64,000 bases of DNA. Origin: Leptolyngbya sp. PLA1. Lineage in GTDB: Bacteria; Planctomycetota; Phycisphaerae; Phycisphaerales; UBA1924. The notes beneath the pieces are model-generated. The model did not search any database, had not been told where the DNA came from, and saw only the letters and a list, made by a program, of their open reading frames with translations. The stretch spans positions 62,001-126,000 of the forward strand of contig QWIH01000007.1 in assembly GCA_021405315.1 (NCBI GenBank). Direction: 5' to 3'. This document shows positions 8,361-18,162 of this stretch, in pieces. The position numbers were made by a program, and so were the translations under genes. How positions within the stretch are numbered: position 1 is the first letter of the stretch; each line of letters starts with the position of its first letter.

Positions 8361-9251
8361 TCAGGCCCACTCGCCATCGAGGATGCGGTCGATGGCGTGG
8401 GCCACGCCGTCCTCGTTGTGGGAGAGCGTCTGGCGGCGAGCGATGGTGCGGACGCTTGGAACAGCGTTTCCCATCGCGATGCCGAGCCCCGCGCCGCGGA
8501 TCATGCTCTCGTCGTTGATCTCGTCGCCGATGGCGGCGATCTCGTCACGGTGGATGTTCCACCCGGAGGCGAGGTGGCGTATCGCGGACCACTTGTTGGC
8601 GTCGGCGTCGAAGAGTTCGAGGATGTGGAGCGACTCGCCGCCGGGCAGGCGGCTGGCGTGCTCGGGGGCGACCACCGCGGGGAAGGAGTGGACCTGGGCG
8701 CGACCCTCGGACGCGGTGAGGAGATCGTCCCTCAGGCGACCCAGGGTGCTCGACAAGCCGCAGGCACCAACGCGGACGGTGTGCTCGGGGTGTTCGTCGT
8801 GGTGGATGTGGGTGGCGTAGCGGACGCGGACCTGCATGCGCCCAAACCACCACTCCGTGACGGGGTCCAGGGGCAGGCGCTCCTCGCCGTGGACGACGAG
8901 GTAGTCGTACCCGGCCTCGGCGGGGTCCTTGAGGACCAGCGCGGGGTGGCCCTGCGCGACGAGCCGCTCCACGGTGCTGTGCACCATGTGGAGGTGCACC
9001 GGGAAGCGGCGGAGCGTGCGGCCCGACAACGGGTCGGCGATGATGGAGCCGCCCGCGACGGCGACCGGGTCGCGCTGATCGATGCGGTCGAGGTATTGGC
9101 GGCACTCCGCAAGGCCGCGGCCCGTGCAGATGAGGACGCGCACGCCAGCGCCGCGGGCCTCGGCGATGGCAGCGCGGTTGCGCTCGGAGATCTCGCCGTC
9201 GCCCGAGATGAGCGTGCCGTCAAGGTCGATGGCGATGAGGCGGATGGGCAC
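8361..9251 (-). CDS. HAD-superfamily Cof-type phosphatase
   Basis: A 296-residue hydrolase of the Cof/subclass IIB group, which dephosphorylates sugar phosphates, nucleotides or cofactors in the cytoplasm. Motif I is AIDLDGTLISGDG (nucleophile Asp plus the second Asp), motif II is VLICTGRG, and the C-terminal motif III/IV region is AIGDEINDESMIRGAGLGIAMGNA, with the GDxxND acidic pair. The large cap domain between them fits subclass IIB. The substrate is not predictable. It is separated by 20 bases from the calpain-like gene upstream on the same strand. Confidence 0.88.
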   Translation of the reverse strand: MPIRLIAIDLDGTLISGDGEISERNRAAIAEARGAGVRVLICTGRGLAECRQYLDRIDQRDPVAVAGGSIIADPLSGRTLRRFPVHLHMVHSTVERLVAQGHPALVLKDPAEAGYDYLVVHGEERLPLDPVTEWWFGRMQVRVRYATHIHHDEHPEHTVRVGACGLSSTLGRLRDDLLTASEGRAQVHSFPAVVAPEHASRLPGGESLHILELFDADANKWSAIRHLASGWNIHRDEIAAIGDEINDESMIRGAGLGIAMGNAVPSVRTIARRQTLSHNEDGVAHAIDRILDGEWA

Positions 9252-9271
9252 GGAGCAAGCGTAAGGCGAGG

Positions 9272-10531
9272 TCAGTTGGCCGTGGGGGCTGGCTTGGGCC
9301 TTGGCGCCGGGGTGTCGGTCTCGATGACCACGCCGCTGAAGATCGTGACAAACTCGGAGATGGGGACGGTGAAGACGCCGGCGCGGGTGTGATAGCCGTT
9401 GGTGGGGCCGGGCTCACCCCTGGGCCGGACGGTGTTGCCGTGCGGGTTCCACAGGGTCAACGTGTCGTCTTCCTGGCTCATGGCGATGATGGCGTAGGCG
9501 TGCTTTGGGCTGATCCCCGGGGGAAGCTTCTCGACGCCGGTGGAGCAGGCGACGAGGCGCTGCTCGCGGATGGCGTCCGCCACGTCGGCCCGGACCTTTC
9601 TTGCGAGGTCGGCCGGGTCACCGGCGGGGACGGGCGGGAGCTCGATGGGCTTGCCGTCGGGCCCCTTGTCGGTGCTGCGGGGTCTGCGCTTGAGGGTGAT
9701 GCGCGCGGTCTGGTGGTTGGTGAGCATCCTGATGATGGTGCTGGTGGAACCGCCGTTGGCGATGGCATCGGTCGCGGTGCGGGTCGTGTAGCGCTCCGGG
9801 TTGGCGTCGATGCGGAGCAGTCCGAGGGCCTTTTCGAGCACGGGCAGCCACAGGCCCTCGTCGCCCGTCGTGCCGGAGAGGGCGAGTTCCGCGTCGGTCA
9901 GTGGCGGCACGGCGACGGCCTCTGAGGTCGCGAACCGGACGAGGTACGAGCCGTCTGCCTGCGGGGTGATCATGCTCGTCACGCTGCCGGGGTCGCGGTG
10001 CACGGCGGCGCCGATGGCGGCGACGAAGTAGCAGTTGCCCAGCGGGCCCTGGCGGCATCGGTCCAGGTCCGGCGTTTCATCCGCGAAGAGGTCCCGCTTC
10101 GTGGACCTGATGCGCCGGACGCTGCTGGCGAAGCTCGACTGGAAGTTCGGAGTGCGGAGTGCCGGAGCCCCGGTCGTGGGCGCGGTGACTTCGCCGGAGT
10201 CCTGCCGGTCCGCGTCGGCACGCGGGGCGGGTGAGCGGGCGGCCGGCGCGGCGGTGGAGAGGTATTCCCGCGTGAGGGGCGGCACCGCGTAGCGACCGCT
10301 GCGGATGATGCGTTTCAGGGAAGCGACGGCGGCGGCCTCTTCGCCCTTCACGCTCGGATCTATGCAGAGCGTGTCGATTTCGCCCGCCGAGAGCAGGCCG
10401 TCACGGTCCGTATCCCACGCGCCGAACCGTTCCCCCGCGATGGAGGCGAACGTCGGCTCGAGTGCCGGCGCGGTGAGCGGGGCAAGCAGGGATAGGGCGA
10501 CGGCGGCGAGGGGCCCGAGCATGCGGCGCAT
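9272..10531 (-). CDS. Secreted calpain-like cysteine protease with one EF-hand
   Basis: A 419-residue protein with a signal peptide (about 1-23, MRRMLGPLAAVALSLLAPLT), a canonical 12-residue EF-hand loop (DTDRDGLLSAGE, about 40-51), a linker, and a peptidase C2-like domain. QGPLGNCYFVAAIGA carries the probable nucleophile Cys167; PKHAYAIIAM gives His344 and LWNPHGN gives Asn362, the calpain order Cys-His-Asn. Classical calpains have QGxLGDCW; Asn-Cys-Tyr here is a conservative variant. The EF-hand suggests calcium is felt by the same polypeptide. The second gene of this minus-strand run, it may cleave secreted or periplasmic proteins. Confidence 0.83.
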   Translation of the reverse strand: MRRMLGPLAAVALSLLAPLTAPALEPTFASIAGERFGAWDTDRDGLLSAGEIDTLCIDPSVKGEEAAAVASLKRIIRSGRYAVPPLTREYLSTAAPAARSPAPRADADRQDSGEVTAPTTGAPALRTPNFQSSFASSVRRIRSTKRDLFADETPDLDRCRQGPLGNCYFVAAIGAAVHRDPGSVTSMITPQADGSYLVRFATSEAVAVPPLTDAELALSGTTGDEGLWLPVLEKALGLLRIDANPERYTTRTATDAIANGGSTSTIIRMLTNHQTARITLKRRPRSTDKGPDGKPIELPPVPAGDPADLARKVRADVADAIREQRLVACSTGVEKLPPGISPKHAYAIIAMSQEDDTLTLWNPHGNTVRPRGEPGPTNGYHTRAGVFTVPISEFVTIFSGVVIETDTPAPRPKPAPTAN

Positions 10532-10582
10532 GGGTACAGACTACCACGCCGGGCCCGCCTTGTCAGCGCGGAGTTGCGGGAC

Positions 10583-11935
10583 TCAGACCTCCGCAAAGCG
10601 GGCCGTGAAGTGTCGGAGCACCTCCGGGGCCTCCGTGATGCGCAGGCCCCGCAGGGCGTGCCTGGCCTTGAAGACCTCCGCGCAGCACTCGGCCACGTAG
10701 TCCATGTGGCTCTGGGTGTAGACCCGGCGTGGGATCGCGAGGCGGACCAGCTCGTGCTCGGGGGTGTGGTGAGGGCCGGCCATGAGGCTGCCGATCTCGC
10801 AGGCCCGGATGCCGCCCGTGCGGTAGAGCCCGCAGACGAGCGCCTGCCCTGGGAACTGGGTCTTGGGGATGTGCGGGGCGAAGTGGGCGGCGTCGATGTA
10901 GATGGCGTGCCCGCCCGGGGGCTCGATGATGCGGACGCCCGCCGCGAGCAGCCGCTCGCCGAGGTACTCGACGCAGCGGACGCGGTAGGCGAGGTAGTCC
11001 TCGTCGACGACTTCGATGAAGCCCTGGGCCATGGCCTCCAGGTCGCGTCCCGCCAGCCCGCCGTAGGTCACGAAGCCCTCGGTGAGGATGAGGAGGTTGC
11101 AGGCGCGCTGGAAGAGTACGGGGTCCTTGATGAGGAGGAGGCCCCCGATGTTGACCAGGCCGTCCTTCTTGCTGCTGATGGTGGACCCGTCGCAGAGCGA
11201 GAACATCTCTCGGGCGATCTCGCGGACGGGGCGGCCCTGCTGGCCGGGCTCTCGGGCCCGGATGAACCAGGCGTTCTCGGCGAAGCGGCAGGCGTCGAGG
11301 AAGAGCGGGAGCCGGTGCTTGTCGCAGATCGCGCGGACGGCGCGGATGTTCTCGAGGCTCACGGGCTGCCCGCCGCAGGTGTTGTTCGTGACCGTGAGCA
11401 TGACAAGGGGGATGTTCTCGCGGCCGACGTCCTTGATGAGGGCCTCGAGGGCGGAGGTGTTCATGTTGCCCTTGAAGGGGTGGCGGTTGGCCGGGTCGGA
11501 GGCTTCGGGGATGGGCAGATTGACCGCGCGTGCGCCCGAGTGCTCGGTGTTGGCGCGGGTGGTGTCGAAGTGGGCGTTGTTCGGGACGACCTTGCCCTTG
11601 CCGCCGACGAGTTCGAAGAGGATGCGTTCGCTGGCACGGCCCTGGTGAGTGGGGAGGATGTTCTCGAAGCCGGTGAGGTCCTTGAGAACCGCGCGCAGGC
11701 GGTGAAAGGACTCGCTGCCGGCATAGGACTCATCGCCCCGCATGATGCCCGCCCACTGCTCGCTGCTCATGGCGCTGGCACCGGAATCGGTGAGAAGGTC
11801 GATCAGCACGCTCGACGCACGGAGCAGGAAGGGGTTGAAGTGGGCCTCGCGAAGGAGCGACTCCCGCTCCGCGGCGGTGGTCATGCGGATCGGTTCGACG
11901 GACTTGATCCGGAACGGCTCGATGATGGTCTTCAT
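10583..11935 (-). CDS. tnaA: Tryptophanase (PLP-dependent beta-eliminating lyase)
   Basis: Cleaves L-tryptophan to indole, pyruvate and ammonia using pyridoxal phosphate. The 450-residue protein matches the tryptophanase / tyrosine phenol-lyase family throughout: EPFRIKSVEP, IDLLTDSG, MRGDESYAGSESF, PTHQGR, TNNTCGGQPVS, the PLP-Lys region ISSKKDGLVNIGG, AIPRRVYTQSHMD and the end LRHFTARFAEV. Two positions separate the enzymes: the Asp of HFDTTR (Thr in tyrosine phenol-lyase) and Ile in ACEIGS (the substrate-binding Arg in tyrosine phenol-lyase). Both favour tryptophanase, although many other stretches look like the lyase. I chose ATG 11935 because MKTIIEPFRIK fits the family start; a TTG 42 bases upstream is less likely. 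Confidence 0.86.
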   Translation of the reverse strand: MKTIIEPFRIKSVEPIRMTTAAERESLLREAHFNPFLLRASSVLIDLLTDSGASAMSSEQWAGIMRGDESYAGSESFHRLRAVLKDLTGFENILPTHQGRASERILFELVGGKGKVVPNNAHFDTTRANTEHSGARAVNLPIPEASDPANRHPFKGNMNTSALEALIKDVGRENIPLVMLTVTNNTCGGQPVSLENIRAVRAICDKHRLPLFLDACRFAENAWFIRAREPGQQGRPVREIAREMFSLCDGSTISSKKDGLVNIGGLLLIKDPVLFQRACNLLILTEGFVTYGGLAGRDLEAMAQGFIEVVDEDYLAYRVRCVEYLGERLLAAGVRIIEPPGGHAIYIDAAHFAPHIPKTQFPGQALVCGLYRTGGIRACEIGSLMAGPHHTPEHELVRLAIPRRVYTQSHMDYVAECCAEVFKARHALRGLRITEAPEVLRHFTARFAEV

Positions 11936-12016
11936 GGACCGTGATGGTAGGCGGTTTGTGGATAGTGGTATCCGCAATAGCGCGACGCCCGCGTTGGCAT
12001 CGCACCGTGTCGCGGC

Positions 12017-12880
12017 TCAGGGCCTTCCCGGCGCGGGGGAGGCGAGCCTGGCGAGGATGGCGGCGGGATCGGAGTCCCAGGTCGCGTTGGAGGGGAGAAC
12101 TCCCGCGGCCTTGGCCTGGGAGAGCGCCTCGAGCGCCACGGCGATCTGGCCGTCCAGTGTCGCATGCAGCCCGTCACGGGTGAGGAGGTCTCGTGCGGCC
12201 TGGCCCTGGTAGTCCCGGCCCCCGACGTGGACTTGGCCGGATGCCATGGCGGAACGGACAACGCCCGCGAGCGGAACGATGACGGCGTTCGGACGCGCCG
12301 CGGCCCAGTCGCGGATCCTCGCGTTCAGTGCCTCCAGCGTCCTGGGCGACGGCACTTGACGGGAAGAGAGCATGATGCCCACGGCGTGGGTCATGTCGGG
12401 CAGATCCGCGAGGATGATGGGTGCCTCGAGCTTGGAGAGGCGGTCCAGGCCGCGCTGGAGGGCCGCCTCGCGGGCGCTGTCGTCCATCTCGCCGTAGGCG
12501 TGCCAGAAGAGGTAATCGATGGCGAAGACCAGGGCGGGCCTGGCGGCCTGGGCGGCGGCGAGCTGCGAGTCCGCCTCCTGCTCGGGGCTCATGAAGAAGA
12601 GGCTGCTGGAGTGGCTCGCAGGGGCGGCGTGCGTGTGGGCGATGCTCCCAAGCGTGCGGGCGAGGGGGACGCCCTGCGGGATGAGGCCCTTGGGCTCCTC
12701 TCCGGGGAGCATGGCCCCGAAGCCGTCGGAGACGCTGGCGCCGATGACGACGGCGCCGGAGAGGTCGAGGGGCACCGGCGCCGCGGCCTGCGGGGGCGGC
12801 GCGGAGCGGGTGCACGACGCGGCGGTCAGCACCATCGTCAGGCATGAGGCGAGCACGCCGCGGCGGGAGAGACGCTGCAT
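12017..12880 (-). CDS. SGNH/GDSL-like hydrolase lipoprotein
   Basis: A 287-residue lipoprotein: the signal MQRLSRRGVLASCLTMVLTAASC ends in a lipobox Cys. The mature part starts VVIGASVSDGFG, a variant of the GDSL block I in which the nucleophile Ser is kept but the preceding Asp is Ala, and ends with LTRDGLHAT, the DxxH block V holding the catalytic Asp and His. Between them, AIDYLFWHAYG and IILADLPDM are compatible with the fold. It probably acts as an esterase or acyl-hydrolase on an envelope substrate. It lies 3 bases downstream of the TolC-like gene, so it is the last gene of the efflux operon and may process its cargo or anchor to the pump. Confidence 0.72.
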   Translation of the reverse strand: MQRLSRRGVLASCLTMVLTAASCTRSAPPPQAAAPVPLDLSGAVVIGASVSDGFGAMLPGEEPKGLIPQGVPLARTLGSIAHTHAAPASHSSSLFFMSPEQEADSQLAAAQAARPALVFAIDYLFWHAYGEMDDSAREAALQRGLDRLSKLEAPIILADLPDMTHAVGIMLSSRQVPSPRTLEALNARIRDWAAARPNAVIVPLAGVVRSAMASGQVHVGGRDYQGQAARDLLTRDGLHATLDGQIAVALEALSQAKAAGVLPSNATWDSDPAAILARLASPAPGRP

Positions 12881-12883
12881 GGG

Positions 12884-14662
12884 TCAGGCTCCGGATGGTG
12901 TTTCGGCGGGTGGGGGTTCGGCGGGAGCCGTCAGGCCCTCGGGCAGGGCTTCGGCGGGCGCCGGGGCCTTGTGGTCGGCGGTGGGGGCGGGCTCCCAGGA
13001 GACCCTTGCGGCGCCCAGCAGCGTGCCGGTGGCAAAGGCGAGGTCGATCTGCGCGATCTGGTAATCGGTGACGGCACGGGCCTCCGCTGACTGGGCCTCG
13101 GCGAGACGGGCGGCGGCGTCGAGCACGTCGGTGCTGGTCGACTGGCCCACATCGAACTGCCTCTGTTCGGCCTGGAACGCGCGGGTATTGAGCACCACGC
13201 TCTGCTGCGCCGCGAGGATGCGCTGCCACGACGCGTCGAGCTGGTCGACCGCGTTGAGAACCTCCTGGCGGATGGACTGCTCGCGGGCGGCCCGGGTAGA
13301 CAGGCGCTGAAGACGGGAGAGGATGGCCTGCCTCACGCGGCTGCGGGCGGCCTCATTGTTCAGCGGGATCTCGGCGGAGAGGCCGATCTCCCAGTCCTCG
13401 TAGTTGTTGCGCTGCAGGGTGTGGAAGGTGTCCTGCATGCTGCCCCCCAGGCCGTTGATGCGGTAGGTGTAGTCGAGGGTCAGGAGGGGCAGGGCCTGGT
13501 TCTTCTCGAAGCCGATGCGGACGGCGTCCTCCGCGAGTTGCAGCTCGAGCTCGAGCATCTCCATGCGGTTGGCGATGGCTTGGGCGCACAACTCCGCGGC
13601 GTTGAGCTCGAAGGGTGCCGGGTCGGGGGGCGAGGCGGTGAGCACGAGCGTGGGGGTCTCGATGCCCAGGCCCTCAAGGTTGATGATGCGCTTGAGCTCG
13701 CGCTGCTGGAGCAGGATGTCGTTCTGGGCGAGGATGATCGCCTCCAGACGCTCGGCGCGGCCGGCCTGGGCGCGGGTGATCTCGATCTCGGCGGCGGCGC
13801 CGGCGCGGACGCGCCTCACGGCCCGCTGCTCCTGCTCGGTTGCGAGTTCGAACTGCTGCTGGCGGACTTTCAGCTCCTGGGACGCGCGATAGAGCCGCCA
13901 GTAGGCCCGGTCTGCCGCGGCGAGCTGGCGGACCACTTCGAGGTTCGTGCGGGCCTGAGAGGCCTGTGCCTGGTAGCCGGCGATTCGGAGGCCCGCGGTG
14001 CTCACGCGGCGCCCCGCGTTGCGGAGCAGCGGGTGGCTGATGGAGAACTGCAGGTCGGAGGAGTACGACGGGTTGAGCGTGGAGAAGGAGTTGTTGTTCT
14101 CGTTTCGGGAAACGGGAAGGTCAACGGTGACCGTGCCGCCGGTGCGCATGGGGATGCGCACGCCGGGGGAGATGAACATGTTCTCGTTCTGGGCCGAGTT
14201 GAGGGACGAAGCGGTGGGGGCGTCGGTCTTGCTCCACCCGGAGCGGAGCGTGAAGGCGGATTCGAAGCGGGCGTCCTCCTCTGTCACGCGCTCGGAGGCG
14301 ATGGTCGGGTCGAGCATCGCCACCTTGAGGGAGAGGTTGTGGGCGAGCGCGCTCCTCCGGCACTCTTCGAGGGTCAGCTCGATGCTTTCCCGACCTTGGA
14401 ACCGCGAGGAGGGTGCGGGTTCCTGGGTGGCGCTCTTGTCGGGCACCGGGCGCTGGGATCGGGCGAGGTCCGACGGTGGGACGCTGCGGAGTCTGGAGAT
14501 CGCGGCCTGGCGGGCGTAGTCGTCCGGGTCCGAGGTGAAGGGGTTGGACGAGCAGCCTGACGCGAGCAGGAGCAGGGCGGGTGCGAGCAGTGAGGGCCGG
14601 GCGAAGGTTGCGTGGCCCGTGGACAGGCGGCGGGGCGCGGGCCCGCCCGTGGCGTTAGTCAT
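12884..14662 (-). CDS. TolC-family outer-membrane efflux lipoprotein
   Basis: A 592-residue outer-membrane factor. An N-terminal signal ends in LLLLASGC, a lipobox, so the protein is probably lipid-anchored like many NodT/CusC-type factors. The rest shows the two-fold repeated long helices and strands of TolC proteins, for example SRVRQAILSRLQRLSTRAAREQ and RVRAGAAAEIEITRAQAGRAE, each a helix-rich region with the Leu/Ala heptads of the periplasmic tunnel. The C-terminal Pro/Ala tail is long. The start overlaps the stop of the permease gene by 8 bases. It forms the exit duct for the MacAB-like transporter encoded just upstream. Confidence 0.87.
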   Translation of the reverse strand: MTNATGGPAPRRLSTGHATFARPSLLAPALLLLASGCSSNPFTSDPDDYARQAAISRLRSVPPSDLARSQRPVPDKSATQEPAPSSRFQGRESIELTLEECRRSALAHNLSLKVAMLDPTIASERVTEEDARFESAFTLRSGWSKTDAPTASSLNSAQNENMFISPGVRIPMRTGGTVTVDLPVSRNENNNSFSTLNPSYSSDLQFSISHPLLRNAGRRVSTAGLRIAGYQAQASQARTNLEVVRQLAAADRAYWRLYRASQELKVRQQQFELATEQEQRAVRRVRAGAAAEIEITRAQAGRAERLEAIILAQNDILLQQRELKRIINLEGLGIETPTLVLTASPPDPAPFELNAAELCAQAIANRMEMLELELQLAEDAVRIGFEKNQALPLLTLDYTYRINGLGGSMQDTFHTLQRNNYEDWEIGLSAEIPLNNEAARSRVRQAILSRLQRLSTRAAREQSIRQEVLNAVDQLDASWQRILAAQQSVVLNTRAFQAEQRQFDVGQSTSTDVLDAAARLAEAQSAEARAVTDYQIAQIDLAFATGTLLGAARVSWEPAPTADHKAPAPAEALPEGLTAPAEPPPAETPSGA

Positions 14663-15889
14663 GTCGGAGCGCCTCGATGGGGTTGAGACTGGCCGCCTTG
14701 ATCGCGGGGAACATGCCGAAGACCACGCCCGTTCCGGCGGAGAAGAGCACGGCGAGCATGATGGCCCAGGTGGGGGCGTTTGCCTTGGCCAGGAACGAAT
14801 CGGGGATGGCCTTCATGGCGGCGACGGACGCGAGGCCCAGGGCGAGGCCGATGACGCAGCCGACCATGGAGAGGGTGATGGCCTCGACGAGGAACTGAAG
14901 GAGGATCACCTCCGGGCGTGCACCGACGGCCTTTCGCAGGCCGATCTCGCGGGTGCGCTCGCTGACGCTGACGAGCATGATGTTCATGATGCCGATGCCT
15001 CCCACGACCAGTGCGACGGAGACAAGCCCGGCGAGCATGACGGTGGCGCCGCCCAGGACGCTCTTGACCTGCGCGATCGCCTGCTCGATGGCCTCGACGC
15101 CGAAGGTGTCCGGGTCTTCGGGCCCGAGTTTGCGGACGCGGCGCATCTGCGCGGTGATCTCCGCGCGGGCGTCCTCGAAGAGCTCCGGCGCCTTGGTGGT
15201 GGCGACGGCGTACATGCGCGGAAACTCCCGCATGCCCGATCCGGTGCTGAAGGGGATGAAGATCTCGGTCTGGGCCTCGTCCCCGCCGAACATGGGGCTC
15301 ACCTGCTTGGTCTCCACGACGCCCACGATGAGGAAGCGACGACCCTGCACGAGCAGGTAGGAGCCGGTCGGGTCGTCCGCGAGGGCGAGCTCCCGGACGC
15401 CCTTGTCGTTGACGAGGCACACCTGGCGGCGCTGCTCCTCGTCGGTGTTCGAGAGCGGGCGGCCCACGGTGACGTAGCGCTGTTCGATGTCGTGCCACGA
15501 GGGCCGGACGCCCTGCACGGTGGCCATGCGGATGAAGCGGTCGCCGGCCTGCACATCGCAGTTGAGCTGAAGGATGGGCGAGACCAGGTCGAGGGACGGG
15601 CTGTTGGGGAGGAGCGAGTCGATCTGGTCGACGGTCATGCGGACCTGTCGCCACGAGTAGCGGTCCCGCTGGCCCGGAGGCATGCGAGGGAAGACCCAGA
15701 CCTTGTTGGCGCCGAAGGTGGCGAACTGGTCGAGCAGGAAGCCCTTGAAACCCTGCATGGCCCCGACGACGCCGATGACGGACCAGACGGCGATGATGAT
15801 GCCCAGCGATGTGAGGACCGCGCGGAAGCGGTTGGCCCAGATCTGACCCAGGGCCAGAAGCACCGTCTGGAAGAGGAGGCGAATGAGGA

Positions 15890-15893
<4 letters not shown>
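14655..15893 (-). CDS. MacB-type ABC transporter permease
   Basis: A 412-residue inner-membrane protein with the MacB/FtsX topology: one N-terminal transmembrane helix ([20 protein letters not shown], about 24-43), a large periplasmic domain, and three C-terminal helices (for example [20 protein letters not shown] and [20 protein letters not shown]). The signature [21 protein letters not shown] marks the coupling helix that touches the ATPase. It ends in PIEALRHD, the common end of MacB permeases. Its ATG overlaps the ATPase stop (ATGA), indicating translational coupling. MacB pumps work mechanically from the periplasm, exporting peptides, glycolipids or macrolides. Confidence 0.9.
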
Positions 15894-16660
<767 letters not shown>

Positions 16661-16671
16661 GGTGGTTCGCC

Positions 16672-18015
16672 CTAGGCGCCGGCCTTGGCGTCCTTGGCGG
16701 CGGCCTCCGCCGCGGGCGGGGTGTTCGGGGCGGACTTCTTGGCCTGCTCGACGACGAGCTGATCGTGCTTGAGATTCTGGAGGGCCTTGAAGGGGCCGGT
16801 GATGGCCAGGGCCCCGGGCTCGAGGCCTGCGAGGATGACGGTGTCGGTGAGGTCGCTGGCGCCGGTCTTGACGACGCGTGCGACGGCCTTGCCGTTCTCC
16901 AGGAGGTAGACGACCTGGGCGTACTTCTTGGTGCGGTCGATCAGCGGGTTGTCGTCGGTGACCGAGCGGGGCAGGTCGTCGACGGAGCGGTCGAGCACGG
17001 CCTGGCTGGGCACGCGGACGACGTCGCGGAAGGTCTCGACCTCGATGTCGGCGTTCGCGGTGAGGCCGGAGCGTAGCAGGACGCCCTGGGGGAGGTCGAC
17101 GAGGATCTCGGTCTCGAAATAGGCGGTGCCGTCGCGGTCGACGAGCCGCTTGAGTCCGACCTTTTCGACGGTCCCGGTGAAGACGCGCTCGGGGTAGGCG
17201 TTGACGAAGATGCGGGCTTTCTGGCCCTCCGTGAGGGGGGCGATGTTTGCCTCGTCGACGCGGGCCTCGAGGACCATGACGGTGAGGTCGTCGATCTCCA
17301 TGATGACCGAGCCGGGGTTGTTGAGGGTGCCCACGACGACGGTCTCGCCGACCTCGGCATTGAGCTTGGTGATGACCCCGTCGAAGGGCGCTGTGATCGT
17401 GGTGTTGTCGAGGTTCTTCTCGGCGCGCCGGATGTCGGCCTTGGCGATCTCGATGCCGTGCTCGACCATCTGGAGCGAGCTCTTGGCCCGGAGGAACTCG
17501 CTCTCCGCGGCGTCGACCTCTGCCTGGGAGACGTCGCGCGTGGACAGGAGCTCCTTCTTGCGGTTGAGTTCGAGCTGGGCGTTGAGGAAGGAGGCGCGGG
17601 CGCCTTCAAGCCGGGCTTCCTCGCTGCGGAGCTGGGCCTTGGCGGAGTCCAGCAGGGCCGCGACGTCGCGGGCGTCAAGCCGCACGACGACGTCACCCTG
17701 CTTCACGCGGGCGTTCTCGCGGAAGGGGAGGGCGATGATGCGGGCGGAGACCTGGGCGGAAACCTCGACCTTGGTGAGGGGCTCGATCTGGCCCGGGGCC
17801 GAGACGGTGCGGACCAGGTCACCCCTCTCGACCGGGCTCAGGCGGACCTCCGTCGGCTTGAGGTCCGGCCGGATCATCTTCATGTACTTGTCGATGCGGC
17901 CTGTGGACTGCATCCAGTAGCCGGTTCCCACGCAGCCCAGAAGGAGGATGACAACGATGATGAGCAGCCATTTCCACACAGGCGGCGTCTCCACAGTCAG
18001 CCGTGAACTTCGCAC
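16672..18015 (-). CDS. MacA/HlyD-type periplasmic adaptor subunit
   Basis: A 447-residue membrane-fusion protein linking the inner-membrane pump to the TolC-like duct. One N-terminal anchor helix ([22 protein letters not shown], about 13-34), then a lipoyl-like half ([21 protein letters not shown]), a long alpha-hairpin (about 120-190, rich in Glu/Lys/Arg/Ala heptads: [21 protein letters not shown] begins it), the second lipoyl half ([18 protein letters not shown]) and a beta-barrel domain. A C-terminal Ala/Lys tail follows. The start at 18015 is a GTG; nearby GTGs at residues 8 and 13 are also possible because no strong ribosome site decides it. It is the first gene of the efflux operon. Confidence 0.88.
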   Translation of the reverse strand: MRSSRLTVETPPVWKWLLIIVVILLLGCVGTGYWMQSTGRIDKYMKMIRPDLKPTEVRLSPVERGDLVRTVSAPGQIEPLTKVEVSAQVSARIIALPFRENARVKQGDVVVRLDARDVAALLDSAKAQLRSEEARLEGARASFLNAQLELNRKKELLSTRDVSQAEVDAAESEFLRAKSSLQMVEHGIEIAKADIRRAEKNLDNTTITAPFDGVITKLNAEVGETVVVGTLNNPGSVIMEIDDLTVMVLEARVDEANIAPLTEGQKARIFVNAYPERVFTGTVEKVGLKRLVDRDGTAYFETEILVDLPQGVLLRSGLTANADIEVETFRDVVRVPSQAVLDRSVDDLPRSVTDDNPLIDRTKKYAQVVYLLENGKAVARVVKTGASDLTDTVILAGLEPGALAITGPFKALQNLKHDQLVVEQAKKSAPNTPPAAEAAAKDAKAGA

Positions 18016-18162
18016 CCCGAGCCCGGCCCGATGTCACCTCATTCGGACTTGTCGGGGCCCAGTTCCGGATGGCCCCCCGGGGGCTTCGTTCTCGTCGTGT
18101 TCAATCCGGGCAACCCACAGCGCAACGGGCGGACTGTATGCCCGCGTCGGATCGCTTCAGGC

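Noticed and set aside
10574..11944. A 456-codon + strand frame opposite tryptophanase
   Set aside because: Val/Glu/Asp/Gly-rich antisense composition with no motif; tryptophanase is clear on the other strand.
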